Below are positions 42,480 to 51,108 of a stretch of DNA of 64,000 nt, in pieces. This DNA comes from Paracandidimonas soli (lineage in GTDB: Bacteria > Pseudomonadota > Gammaproteobacteria > Burkholderiales > Burkholderiaceae_B). Each line of letters begins with the position of its first letter. Within the stretch, counting starts at the first letter, position 1. The stretch spans positions 1 through 64,000 of the forward strand of contig NZ_SMBX01000004.1 in NCBI RefSeq assembly GCF_004342005.1. The letters are read 5' to 3'. The notes beneath the pieces are model-generated. The model saw only the letters and a program-made list of their open reading frames with translations. It ran no database searches and was not told where the DNA came from. A program made the translations under genes and the position numbers.

Positions 42480-42725
42480 TCAGGGCAACAGCGCATCGGC
42501 CCAAACTACCAGATGATCGGAGAACACGGTCGACAGATCGCGCAGGCTACATATTCCATCTTCTTGTTTCTTCAAAAGCTGGTTGGTTTCCTTGCTGACC
42601 GGAATCGAAGATTCCGAGCGGATTTTCCATTCCAGAGGCGTTTGCCTGGAGCAAATTGAGTGCGGGTTGTGGTTACAACGCGGACAGTCAAGCTCTTGAA
42701 ATCTCCTGGGTCGACCCCAAAATAA
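42480..42725 (-). pseudogene. C-terminal fragment of an unidentified protein
   Basis: Minus-strand frame without start codon, open for ~81 residues to TGA at 42480-42482. Its composition looks coding: ELDCPRCNHNPHSICSRQ, a charged middle, then SLRDLSTVFSDHLVVWADAL. A CPRC-type cysteine cluster opens it. It is cut on the upstream side close to the IS66-family element, which probably removed the 5' part. I do not recognise the family. Confidence 0.35.
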
Positions 42726-42827
42726 TCACTGGAAGCGCCACGGCGTGGTAAACGAACGGGGAACACACATTGACGAACGGCCGCAGTAGCGGCCGTCAGT
42801 GTTTGGGCTTTAGGTTAACGGCGTTCA

Positions 42828-44396
42828 CTACGCCGTGTCAGGCCGCCACCGATGCGGTAGCAATTCCTCTATCCGGCTATTCGGATGCGTGGGCAGGCGT
42901 GTGAGCACGTCCTTCAGATAAGCATACGGGTCATGCCCATTCATCTTCGCCGACTGGATCAGGCTCATGGCGGCAGCCGCGCGGCGGCCCGCCCGCAGGG
43001 AGCCTGCAAACAGCCAGTTCTTCCTGCCCAGGGCAATCGGTCGGATCTGGTTCTCGATGTGGTTGTTGTCGATGGGCAAGCGGCCATCATCCAGGTAGCG
43101 CGTCAACGCCGCCCAACGCTTCAGGCTGTAATCGAGGACACGGGCGATGTCAGTGCCCTCGGGCACCTTTATGCGATGTGCCGTCATCCAGGCATGCAAG
43201 GCTTCAGCAATGGGCCGCGCCTGTTGCTCTCGTAATCGCTGCCGTTCGTCAGGAGACATGCCTGCACTCAGGGCTTCGATCTCATAGAGTTGGCCGATGG
43301 TTTTCAGCGCCTGCTCAGCGATCTGGCTCTTGCCCGACTTATGCAGTTCGTAGAACTTGCGCCGAGCGTGCGCCATGCAGCCGGCTTCGGCAATGCCTTG
43401 CGCGAAGCCGGCTTTGTAGCCCGAGTAATCATCGCAAACCAGCACACCACGCCAGTCGCCGAGGAAGGCTCGGGCGTGAGCGCCTGAGCGCCCTTCGGTA
43501 AAGTCGTAAACGACCGCCTTCAGATCCTGGAAGGCGCCTGGGGCATAGGCCCAGAGATAGGCGCGATGGGTTTTCTTGCTCCCCGGTTGCAGGACCTGCA
43601 CCGGCGTTTCATCCGCGTGCACCACCGGCGCATTCAGGATGACTTCCCGCAGCGCATCGACCAGCGGCTGCAAGCGCACCCCGCACACTCCCACCCATTC
43701 TGCCAAGGTGGAGCGTGGGATCTTTACCCCCGCTCGCGCGTAGATCTGCTCCTGGCGATAGAGCGGTAGATGGTCTGCATACTTCGCCACCAGCACATGG
43801 GTCAACAGCCCTGATGTGGCGATGCCCTTGTCGATGACCTGAGCGGGCATCGGTGCCTGGGTCAGGGTCTCACACTGGCGGCAGGCCCACTTGCCCCGGA
43901 TGTGCTGCTCAACACTGAACACACCGGGGATGTAGTCCAGCTTTTCGGTGATGGCTTCCCCGATGCGCTGCATCTGGCAGCCGCAGGGGCAGGTGGTGGA
44001 ATGCGGTTCGTGGTGTATCTGGACGCGGGGCAGTTCCGGCGGCAGCGCCTGGCGCTTGGGCTGAGAGACGGTCTTCTGCTTCGGCTGCGGGCCGCCCAGG
44101 TTGATGAGCTCCTGCGCGATGGCCGCGATGTCAGCATCGACCGCATCTTCCAGCAACAGCCCCTGTTCGCCGCCAAGCTGCTCACTCTTCTTGCCGAAGC
44201 GATAGCGACGCAGCACCGCGATCTCGTGCGTGAGCTTGCGGATGTGGGTGCCTTTGAAGTGAATGTCGTGGGCTTGCTTGGCCACCACTTGGCGGGTCTC
44301 ATCCAGCTCACCCATCAACTGCTGGGCCAACGCCCGCAGGGCGTCGGCATCAAGTTGATCAGGGTGGGCAACAGACTTCACAGACATGATCTCCAT
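42828..44396 (-). CDS. tnpC: IS66-family transposase TnpC
   Basis: A 522-aa transposase: N-terminal coiled coil (about 10-70), zinc-finger (STTCPCGCQMQRIG ... GKWACRQCETL), DDE domain with D in VHADETPVQVL and D in GVLVCDDYSGYKAG, and the C-terminal IS66 region LPIDNNHIENQIRPIALGRK followed by LPHRW near the end. Complete length for the family, so likely functional. Confidence 0.93.
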   Translation of the reverse strand: MEIMSVKSVAHPDQLDADALRALAQQLMGELDETRQVVAKQAHDIHFKGTHIRKLTHEIAVLRRYRFGKKSEQLGGEQGLLLEDAVDADIAAIAQELINLGGPQPKQKTVSQPKRQALPPELPRVQIHHEPHSTTCPCGCQMQRIGEAITEKLDYIPGVFSVEQHIRGKWACRQCETLTQAPMPAQVIDKGIATSGLLTHVLVAKYADHLPLYRQEQIYARAGVKIPRSTLAEWVGVCGVRLQPLVDALREVILNAPVVHADETPVQVLQPGSKKTHRAYLWAYAPGAFQDLKAVVYDFTEGRSGAHARAFLGDWRGVLVCDDYSGYKAGFAQGIAEAGCMAHARRKFYELHKSGKSQIAEQALKTIGQLYEIEALSAGMSPDERQRLREQQARPIAEALHAWMTAHRIKVPEGTDIARVLDYSLKRWAALTRYLDDGRLPIDNNHIENQIRPIALGRKNWLFAGSLRAGRRAAAAMSLIQSAKMNGHDPYAYLKDVLTRLPTHPNSRIEELLPHRWRPDTA

Positions 44397-44452
44397 GATC
44401 TCATGCCTGTGTGCAGCGCACCATTCGCACTGCTACGGATTGCAAATCCGCG

Positions 44453-44785
44453 TCACAACAGCGTGATAGACGCGTGCTCGCCCAGGCGCTGCCAGGGCAG
44501 GCCAATGACCAGGGCGCGGGCCTGTTCGGCGGTGAGTGCAATCTGTGTGTCACCCGGCCGGGGCCAGTGGATACTGCCCTGATGCAAACGCCGTGCGGCC
44601 AGCCAAATGCCAAAGCCGTCGCACACCAGCGCCTTCAACCGTGTGCCACGGCGGTTGGCAAACACGTAGGCGTGATGTGGCTGTGAGGCCCCAAAAACTT
44701 CTACCACGCGCGTCAGCAGCCGATCCATGCCGCTACGCATATCCACCGGCTCCACCGCGAGCCAGACCTGATCAATGCGAATCAC
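44453..44785 (-). CDS. tnpB: IS66-family accessory protein TnpB
   Basis: About 110 aa: IRIDQVWLAVEPVDMRSGMD, HHAYVFANRRGTRLKALVCD and GFGIWLAARRLHQGSIHWPR, the IS66 Orf2 (TnpB) pattern. I chose the GTG at 44785, which overlaps the tnpA stop (GTGA); the longer open frame upstream is a shadow of tnpA. Unrelated to the IS605 TnpB nuclease. Confidence 0.88.
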   Translation of the reverse strand: MIRIDQVWLAVEPVDMRSGMDRLLTRVVEVFGASQPHHAYVFANRRGTRLKALVCDGFGIWLAARRLHQGSIHWPRPGDTQIALTAEQARALVIGLPWQRLGEHASITLL

Positions 44786-45189
44786 CGCAACCACTCCCGC
44801 AGCAGTTCGGTGCAATGCGCCGCAGCACTCACCGGCCAGGTGACCCGCACGGTCGTGCTGCCACGGGTCAGGCTCAGACTGATGGCGTCGCTGCTTGGCG
44901 GCGCCGCAGCCAAGCTGACAGGAACGAAGGGAGGCGGCAATACAGCAGAGGGCATCGGCTGATCCTGGGCAGTAGAGGGGGCTGCGACCGCGTCGCCCCC
45001 GTGATATCCGTAGCGCTCGTGTTCCGTCACCCAACGACGCAGCAGATTAGCGTTCAGGCCGTGCTCCAGTGCAATGGCGGCCACCGAGACGCCGGGATAC
45101 TGGCAGGCTGCCACAAGCTCAGCTTTGAAAGCGGGATCGAAGGTCCGGCGCCGGCGGCGCCCGGAAGAGCTCTTAGCAATAGTGTTCAC
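44782..45189 (-). CDS. tnpA: IS66-family accessory protein TnpA
   Basis: About 135 aa: basic N-terminus (SSSGRRRRRTFDPAFKAELV), helix-turn-helix (GVSVAAIALEHGLNANLLRR) and a Pro/Ala-rich middle. Start GTG at 45189 preferred over the ATG at 45216, which would add nine residues outside the usual family start. DNA-binding accessory factor of IS66 transposition. Confidence 0.85.
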   Translation of the reverse strand: MNTIAKSSSGRRRRRTFDPAFKAELVAACQYPGVSVAAIALEHGLNANLLRRWVTEHERYGYHGGDAVAAPSTAQDQPMPSAVLPPPFVPVSLAAAPPSSDAISLSLTRGSTTVRVTWPVSAAAHCTELLREWLR

Positions 45190-45256
45190 GTGTCCACCAA
45201 GAAATATAATGGACACGTATGCTCTTATGCGAGAGCCGAGGATTCAATGTGTGTTC

Positions 45257-45696
45257 GGCGGATGCTTACGATTGAAGGGCTGCAATGCGAGACTGCCGTG
45301 CATATTTGCTATGGCTACGGCATCAAGGCCAACACTGACTGGAAAAAGACGCTTGGGTCGGAATGGCGTCAGTACGAAGAATCGTTCCCGAAACTGCAGA
45401 AGTCCAATATCGACATTATTTCGCTCGAATGTCATAACTCGCATGTGCCGATTGATTTAATTGAACTTATACGCGGGAAAAAGGTGATGGTAGGTGCCAT
45501 CGACGTGGCGACCAACAGCATTGAAACGCCTGAAGAAGTGGCGGCCACCCTACGAAAAGCGCTTCAGTTTGTGGATGCTGACAAGCTGTATCCCTGCACT
45601 AACTGCGGCATGGCACCCTTGTCTCGTGCGGTGGCAAGAGGCAAACTTCAGGCGCTTGCGGCTGGTGCGGAAATTGTCCGGGCGGAGCTGGCTTAG
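45257..45696 (+). pseudogene. Methionine synthase (MetE-like), C-terminal fragment
   Basis: Begins at the IS66 end and reads MLTIEGLQCETAVHICYGYG, then SLECHNSHVPIDLIELIRGK and DKLYPCTNCGMAPLSRAVAR. These are zinc-ligand and core segments of the single-barrel MetE-like methionine synthases usually paired with DUF1852. About 145 of the expected ~340 residues are present; the N-terminal part is missing and not found left of the element. An ATG inside the inverted repeat (45247) is in frame, so a short product could be translated. Confidence 0.75.
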
Positions 45697-45718
45697 AGCG
45701 AAGCGGCTATGGCGTAAA

Positions 45719-47245
45719 TCATGCCCAACGCAAGGCGGAAATATCGTGCGTGTAGATGGGGTAGTTCATCCACAGCCCTTGCAGCCCCTTGCGCGCCACC
45801 GTGCTGATTTGTGAGGAAAATAACCACACATTGACGGCATCGTCGGTCAGGTAGCGCTGCAACTGGGCGTACAGTAACTGCCGTTCGCGGGGGACGCGAC
45901 TGGTGGCGTGGCGGGTGGCCAGGTCACGGAAGGCAGGGCTGTCGTAGCCGAAGTAATAGTCCGGGTCGGCGTAGATCATGTGGTCCAGCGGCTCGACGTG
46001 CGTGATCAGGGACATGTCGAAATCGCCCTTGAACGTGTGCTGCATCCAGTGCGCCCATGATACGGTTTCTATCTTGACGCGAACGCCGATCTGCTCCAGA
46101 TAGTGGGCAATGAAGGGTGCGCCTTCGCGTGCGTAGGGTACGGGCAACGTGCTCAGGCGCAATTCCACGGGCTGGCGCACGCCTGCTTCGTGCAGCAGTT
46201 CGCGGGCGCGTTCGGGGTTGTAGGCATACAGGTTGGCCAGATTCAAAAAACCAGGGTCAGAAGGGGCGAAGTGGGAGCCAATGACCGTTCCTTTGCCCTG
46301 AAGCACCTGGCTGATGAAAGCCTGCCTGTCGATGGCATGCGTCAGAGCCTTACGCACGCGCGCATCGCCCAATAGCGGGTGGCGGTGGTTGAGCGCCAGC
46401 AGCCCTTTGCCGCTGGTGGTACCCAGCAGCATCTGATAGCGTGGGTTGCTGTGAAAGCGGTGCAGATCCTGGGTGATGAAGTTGATGAACACATCGACTT
46501 CGCCCGTTTCGAGTGCGCGGATCTGTGTCGGCAGGTCGTGAATAAAGTGAAAGGATGCGTTGACAATGGCTATGTCTTGCGGGGCGCGGTAGGTGCCGGC
46601 TTTCCGTAGGGCGATGCTGTTGCCCTTTTGCCAGTGAACAAACTCATATGGGCCTGTGCCTATTGGGTGTGTGGCGGCTTGGCCGGCGGTGTCGGGGTGC
46701 AGGATGACGGCTGTGGCCTCGCCCAGGCGGAACAGAAAGTGTGGGTCAGGGTCGCGCAATGTGAGTCGCAGGCGGTATGGGCCTTCGGCCTGCATGTGGG
46801 CGATGTTCTCGAAAACCCGATGGGCTTTATTTTGTGTGCCGGCAGCCCTGGCGCGTTCAAAACTGAAGATCACGCAGCTGGCGTCAAACGGCGCGCCGTC
46901 GTGAAAGTACACGCCCTGGCGCAGTTCGAACAGATAGTGCTGCGGGTTGTTGTCCTGGTTGTTCCAGGCAGTGGCCAGCAAGGGGTGGAGCGCGCCGCTC
47001 TCGTCAATTTTGACGAGGCTTTCCAAAATATTGTAGAGCGTCACCTGGCCCGCAGCGGAGGCTGCATTCGTGGTGGGGTCCAGGCTGACTGGTTCCTGAG
47101 AAATATTGAAAGAGACAGCGTTGCGCTGGATATTCGAAGCTGTAGCGAGGTTGCCCCAATGGCCCAGAGCCAGCAGACCCGCAGCGCCCAGTTGCTGGAG
47201 GCAGCGACGGCGTTCAAGGCTAATGGGAGAGGTGACGTTGACCAT
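45719..47245 (-). CDS. ABC transporter substrate-binding protein (SBP_bac_5)
   Basis: A 508-aa periplasmic solute-binding protein of family 5: signal region with RRRCLQQLGAAGLLALGHWG (Tat-like twin Arg, hydrophobic stretch), then NISQEPVSLDPTTNAASAAG, IGTGPYEFVHWQKGNSIALR and RVRKALTHAIDRQAFISQVL. It is alone: no permease or ATPase genes are adjacent, unlike the operon at 17 kb, so it either depends on a transporter elsewhere or is an orphan of island rearrangement. Full length. Confidence 0.88.
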   Translation of the reverse strand: MVNVTSPISLERRRCLQQLGAAGLLALGHWGNLATASNIQRNAVSFNISQEPVSLDPTTNAASAAGQVTLYNILESLVKIDESGALHPLLATAWNNQDNNPQHYLFELRQGVYFHDGAPFDASCVIFSFERARAAGTQNKAHRVFENIAHMQAEGPYRLRLTLRDPDPHFLFRLGEATAVILHPDTAGQAATHPIGTGPYEFVHWQKGNSIALRKAGTYRAPQDIAIVNASFHFIHDLPTQIRALETGEVDVFINFITQDLHRFHSNPRYQMLLGTTSGKGLLALNHRHPLLGDARVRKALTHAIDRQAFISQVLQGKGTVIGSHFAPSDPGFLNLANLYAYNPERARELLHEAGVRQPVELRLSTLPVPYAREGAPFIAHYLEQIGVRVKIETVSWAHWMQHTFKGDFDMSLITHVEPLDHMIYADPDYYFGYDSPAFRDLATRHATSRVPRERQLLYAQLQRYLTDDAVNVWLFSSQISTVARKGLQGLWMNYPIYTHDISALRWA

Positions 47246-47454
47246 GCGCAGGTGTCAGAGAGTCAGAGGGATTTCTTATTATATTTTCAATTATCATATT
47301 CAGTATCATCTGATCAAGCCGATGAAAAATTCGGTTTGAAGTCTAAGACTCCTCTGAACAAGTCATCGCGCCGCGTGCTTTGCAGAATTGGGCGTACTGC
47401 TGCCGTTGCGAGCGCTCCCGAATGACTCAGTAGAATTTCGCGATTTTTCGCAAT

Positions 47455-49050
47455 ATGGAAAAGATGAAAGAAAACAAGCCTCGGTATCTTTTCCTCATGC
47501 TGGCATTTCTGCTATTGCTGTTGGCGCTGACGGCCTGGGGTGGCTGGAAGGTGTACGAAGAACGCGAAGTCCGCTACCGCCACCAGGTGGAAACAGATCT
47601 CAAAAACACCAGCGACCTCACCGTGCGCAACCTGTCTGGTTGGCGCGACCGCTTGGTGACCGGCGCTGCCGCCATGACCGACGATACGCTGTTCGCACGC
47701 GCCGCAGCCACCTGGCTGCGCGAGGCCGATGCTACCGCCCAGGCCGACCTGGAAGCGCGCATGCGTGTGCTGGTGGAGAGGGGGCGGCTTACCAAGATCA
47801 TTTTGGCAGGCCCGCAAGGGCAGGTGCGCCTGGTCACCGGCAATATGATGGCCGGTGAGTTACCCGCGCGTGAAATGCAGGCCTTCCAAGAGGCGCTGCG
47901 AAGTGCGCAGGCGGTGGTGGTAGAGCCTTCCGCCGATGGTCACTTTGCCTACCCCTATATGGGGGTGATTGCCCCTTTGTATGATGGTATGCAGTCTCTG
48001 GGCGCTTTGTGGATGGTGGTGGATCTGCGCGATACCTTGTTCCCCTTGCTGGAAACAGTGCGGGGCGGGCGGGCCACCGCAGAGTCCGTGCTCTTGATGC
48101 CGCAGGGCGATGAAATCCTGCACATTAATCCGCTGCGCCATGACACCACCGCACAGGGCGTGGGGCATTTTGCTGCGCTGACGCAGCACGAAATGGTAGA
48201 AGTGCAGGCCGTGCGGGGCATTCGCGGTGTGGCCTATGGCCAGGACTACCAGGGGCAGGCTGTGCTGGCGGCTAGCAGTGTGGTGCCTGATTCGCCCTGG
48301 TTGCTGGTTTCCAAAATGACGGTCGCCGAGGCGTTTGCCCAGGACCGGCGTCGGGAAGGGCTGTATTTTGGCCTGCTGATCGGTGGCTCTTTTCTGAGCA
48401 TTCTGGCTTTCATCATTTACTGGATGTGGTTGACCCGGCGGCGCGAACAGGCGTTGAAGCAAGAGCTGGAAAACTACCGGCATATGCTGGAGCAACAGGT
48501 GCGCAATGACAGCCTGACGGGCCTGGCCAATCGCCGTGCGCTGGATGAACTGCTCGAGCGGGAATGGGGGCGTGCAGTGCGCGACGGCCTACCCATCGCT
48601 GCGCTCATCATGGACATCGACTTCTTCAAAGGCTACAACGATTGTTACGGACACTTGGTGGGCGACGGCTGCTTGCAGCGCGTGGCTCAGGTGCTTCAGT
48701 TCAATATTCAGCGCTCTAAAGATATGGTTTTTCGATACGGCGGCGAGGAGTTTGTCGCGCTGCTGCCCAACACCCGCCTGCCCGAAGCCCGTCAACTTGC
48801 CGAGAAACTCTGTCAGGCATTGCAACGCGAGGGGATCGAAAACCAGGCGTCCCCGTTGGGCGGCGTCGTCACCATGAGTGTGGGCGTGGCCTGCATGCAG
48901 CCGCCGCACGACAGCGCGGACAGCGGCCATCGTTTGCTGGAAAATGCCGATACTGCGCTGTACGCGGCCAAGCATGCGGGCAGAAATCAGGTGGCAGTGT
49001 GCGCCGACGCAGCAGGCGAGGGCGGTAGAGCCAGCCCCACACCCCGCTGA
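47455..49050 (+). CDS. Membrane-bound diguanylate cyclase (GGDEF) with periplasmic sensor
   Basis: A 531-aa protein: TM helix 1 (YLFLMLAFLLLLLALTAWGG), a ~270-residue periplasmic sensor (double-Cache-like: WLREADATAQADLEARMRVL, later TMPLLETVRGG-type loop), TM helix 2 (FGLLIGGSFLSILAFIIYWM), a short coiled linker (QEELENYRHMLEQQV-like) and a GGDEF domain (DSLTGLANRRALDELLEREW, active site FRYGGEEFVALLP). The inhibitory I-site RSKD lies five residues before GGEEF. It makes c-di-GMP in response to an extracytoplasmic signal. Apparently intact, unlike the other two c-di-GMP genes on the island. Confidence 0.92.
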   Translation: MEKMKENKPRYLFLMLAFLLLLLALTAWGGWKVYEEREVRYRHQVETDLKNTSDLTVRNLSGWRDRLVTGAAAMTDDTLFARAAATWLREADATAQADLEARMRVLVERGRLTKIILAGPQGQVRLVTGNMMAGELPAREMQAFQEALRSAQAVVVEPSADGHFAYPYMGVIAPLYDGMQSLGALWMVVDLRDTLFPLLETVRGGRATAESVLLMPQGDEILHINPLRHDTTAQGVGHFAALTQHEMVEVQAVRGIRGVAYGQDYQGQAVLAASSVVPDSPWLLVSKMTVAEAFAQDRRREGLYFGLLIGGSFLSILAFIIYWMWLTRRREQALKQELENYRHMLEQQVRNDSLTGLANRRALDELLEREWGRAVRDGLPIAALIMDIDFFKGYNDCYGHLVGDGCLQRVAQVLQFNIQRSKDMVFRYGGEEFVALLPNTRLPEARQLAEKLCQALQREGIENQASPLGGVVTMSVGVACMQPPHDSADSGHRLLENADTALYAAKHAGRNQVAVCADAAGEGGRASPTPR

Positions 49051-49112
49051 ATTTTTAATATCTGTTAGTGGAATCATCCGCAAGATTAGGACGACGCCTT
49101 TATTTCTGTCGT

Positions 49113-49418
49113 CTAAGAAATCGGGCCACGATCTATCTTTGTCAGGGCTTTCTGTACTTCAAATATCTTGCCGTTCACCTGCGGCACACCGAAGCTTTGG
49201 AGCCGTGCCGTGTGCATCGCCAGGTACGCATCTGCGCTCGGGCGGTCCTGGAAAAGGTAGATGCCGCCGGCTTCACCGGTGGTTTCGTTTGCAGTCCATA
49301 TCTTCCAGATAAGGCCGGGTTCTTCGGCGATAGAACGAGCCAGGTCTTCCATCGCCTGGGTCATTTCATCGCCCCAGGGGCCGGAATAAGGAAAATCGAC
49401 TTGAAGGATATAGCTCAT
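49113..49418 (-). CDS. YdhR-family putative monooxygenase
   Basis: A 101-aa dimeric alpha/beta-barrel protein: MSYILQVDFPYSGPWGDEMT, AEEPGLIWKIWTANETTGEA, GGIYLFQDRPSADAYLAMHT. This matches YdhR-type ABM-like proteins of unknown physiological substrate. ATG at 49418 follows GGAG at proper spacing; the 13-residue upstream extension lacks one. No operon partner. Confidence 0.88.
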   Translation of the reverse strand: MSYILQVDFPYSGPWGDEMTQAMEDLARSIAEEPGLIWKIWTANETTGEAGGIYLFQDRPSADAYLAMHTARLQSFGVPQVNGKIFEVQKALTKIDRGPIS

Positions 49419-49597
49419 GCAACGCTCCGGTTGAAAGTCCAAGACTGAAATTGGCATAGCCCGATAGCCAGCACCGATTTCTTGTCAACGTTTATGGATT
49501 GTGCTTGCCCTGGGCCTGTGGTCCAACAATGGGCTGCAGTGGATGTAATTAAACTGACTTCGTCGAGGTTCTCGATTGCCTGCGCCAACCTGCAGCG

Positions 49598-50512
49598 CTA
49601 TCTGAATACGCGTACCGCGTCGACCAGTTGCCTGGCCTGCCAGTCGAGGGCCGCCGATGAGGCGGCGCTTTGTCTGACCATTTCCGTATTTTGTTGGGTG
49701 ATGTGGTCCATGCGCGCTACGACGCTGCCAATCTGGCCTATTCCGTCACTTTGCTCGCGTGTGGCGGTGCTGATTTCTGCGATCAGGCCCGACACTTGCT
49801 GCGCTTGCGTGACGATCTGGCTGATAACTTCTCCGGCTTCGCCGACCACTTTTGACCCGGTTTCTATTTTACGGGCGCTGGTTTCGATCAGAGCCTTGAT
49901 TTCTTGTGCTGAGGCGGCGCTGCGTTGGGCCAGCGCACGGACTTCGCTGGCTACGACTGCAAAGCCCCGGCCTTCAGAGCCGGCGCGCGCAGCTTCGACG
50001 GCTGCGTTGAGCGCCAGGAAATTGGTTTGAAAGGCAATTTCGTCGATCACACTTGTGATGTCCATGATGCGGCGCGAATCGCTGGAGATGTCTTCCATGG
50101 TGGCAACGACCTGTGCCATGGCCTTGCCGCCCCGGACAGCGGCCTGAGAAGCTGCGTGCGACAGGTCATTGGCCTTTTCTGCTGTTTCGGCGTTGTTCTG
50201 AACCGTTGCAACCATTTCTTCCATGGCTGCTGCCGTTGATTCAATGCTGGCAGCGGCCTGTTCCGTGCGTGCGCTGAGGTCTTGATTACCCTGCGCGATG
50301 CTGTTGACGGTAGTTTGCACTGCCACGGTCTGTTCGCTGACATCGTCAACCAGCCAGCGGAACATCAGGCCCAACTGACTGATGGTTCTCATGGTCATAC
50401 CGATTTCATCGACACGAGCCAGATGCATGACATCGCGGTTGTTCCCGGTTGCGACATCAAGCGCGCATTGTCTGAGTTGTTCGAGCGGGCGGGCCAGTTG
50501 AGTTTCTAGTGA
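49598..50512 (-). pseudogene. Methyl-accepting chemotaxis protein, 5'-truncated
   Basis: Retains the end of a HAMP-like segment ([20 protein letters not shown]) and the whole cytoplasmic signalling domain (hairpin tip [40 protein letters not shown]). The ligand domain and both membrane helices are missing. The break at about 50510 coincides with the candidate attR copy of the tRNA 3' end. A frame still opens at 50527 (ATG), but it would begin in the boundary sequence and give a soluble, unanchored receptor. Confidence 0.8.
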
Positions 50513-50522
50513 CGCACCACAG
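50511..50522 (+). other. Candidate right attachment core (attR)
   Basis: GACGCACCACAG repeats the 3' end of tRNA-Leu(GAG) (GACGGCACCACAG at 28841-28853) with one base missing. It marks the abrupt 5' truncation of the chemoreceptor gene and is followed by a terminator like the one after the tRNA. Confidence 0.45.
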
Positions 50523-50555
50523 CGCAAGCTGTCCTGGCTTCAGCAAAGCCGATCC

Positions 50556-50587
50556 AAACCCGCACGCATCCGCTCTGCGGGTTTTTT
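50556..50587 (+). terminator. Rho-independent terminator right of attR
   Basis: AAACCCGCA pairs with TGCGGGTTT, followed by a T-run ending at 50587. Same stem as the terminator at 28895-28930; plausibly the original terminator of tRNA-Leu(GAG) displaced by island integration. Confidence 0.75.
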
Positions 50588-50650
50588 GTTGGCCATCGGC
50601 TCCTGGCGTACATTTTGGGCGGCTTCGAGCCGCTCACGCTTACTGCGTGT

Positions 50651-50833
50651 CTAGTGTTTGTATTTTGGCTTGGTCTTCCGCTTGGTTTTGGCCAATTCCC
50701 TGAGTTCTTTTTCGCTCATGGAGTCGTACATGGATTTGGCCGCCCCCTCCAGGTTGCTGACCTTGGTTTCGCCTCGCTTGGCGGACAATGCCGCACCGGC
50801 GGCTTTTTGCTGGGCCTGGGATTTTGCTGGCAT
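50651..50833 (-). CDS. DUF3008 family small protein
   Basis: A 60-aa basic protein: MPAKSQAQQKAAGAALSAKR, then GAAKSMYDSMSEKELRELAK and a Lys-rich tail. This matches DUF3008, small proteins of unknown function with a C-terminal helix and MSEKELRE-type segment. ATG at 50833 is directly preceded by GGAGGT; the longer frame to 50878 is not supported. First gene to the right of the island boundary. Confidence 0.8.
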   Translation of the reverse strand: MPAKSQAQQKAAGAALSAKRGETKVSNLEGAAKSMYDSMSEKELRELAKTKRKTKPKYKH

Positions 50834-51108
50834 GGTAAACCTCCAGAATGAACGGCTGCTTCCGAAAACAGCGCGCATTCATTGTTGACTCAAAATACGC
50901 GAGCATCCAACAACAAAACCCTTGCATGTGTAAGAAACCATGCCTGGCGGCCGCTGGAAAGTCTCCAAAAAAAAACTGCGATTCCCTTGACTGTGATCAT
51001 ATTGACCTAGCAGTTCTTGGCGTTGTTTCCCGTGTGGCATGCCGTTAAGCTTTGCGACGACAAAAGAACAGTCGCCAGTATGCTGCGTTTTCACGGGGGA
51101 GCAGAGCC

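Larger units (their letters stand above)
42761..45256 (-). mobile_element. IS66-family insertion sequence (~2.5 kb)
   Basis: Carries tnpA, tnpB and tnpC in the standard order. A perfect 13-bp inverted repeat, GAACACACATTGA at 42761-42773 and its complement at 45244-45256, probably marks the ends. The 8-base flanks (CGAACGGG left, GGCGGATG right) do not match, so the original target duplication has been lost, implying a rearrangement at one side. Confidence 0.75.

Noticed and set aside
44453-44785. IS605-type TnpB nuclease linked to the hairpin repeats
   Set aside because: This tnpB is the IS66 accessory Orf2, unrelated to the RuvC-like IS605 TnpB; no such nuclease gene is in the window.
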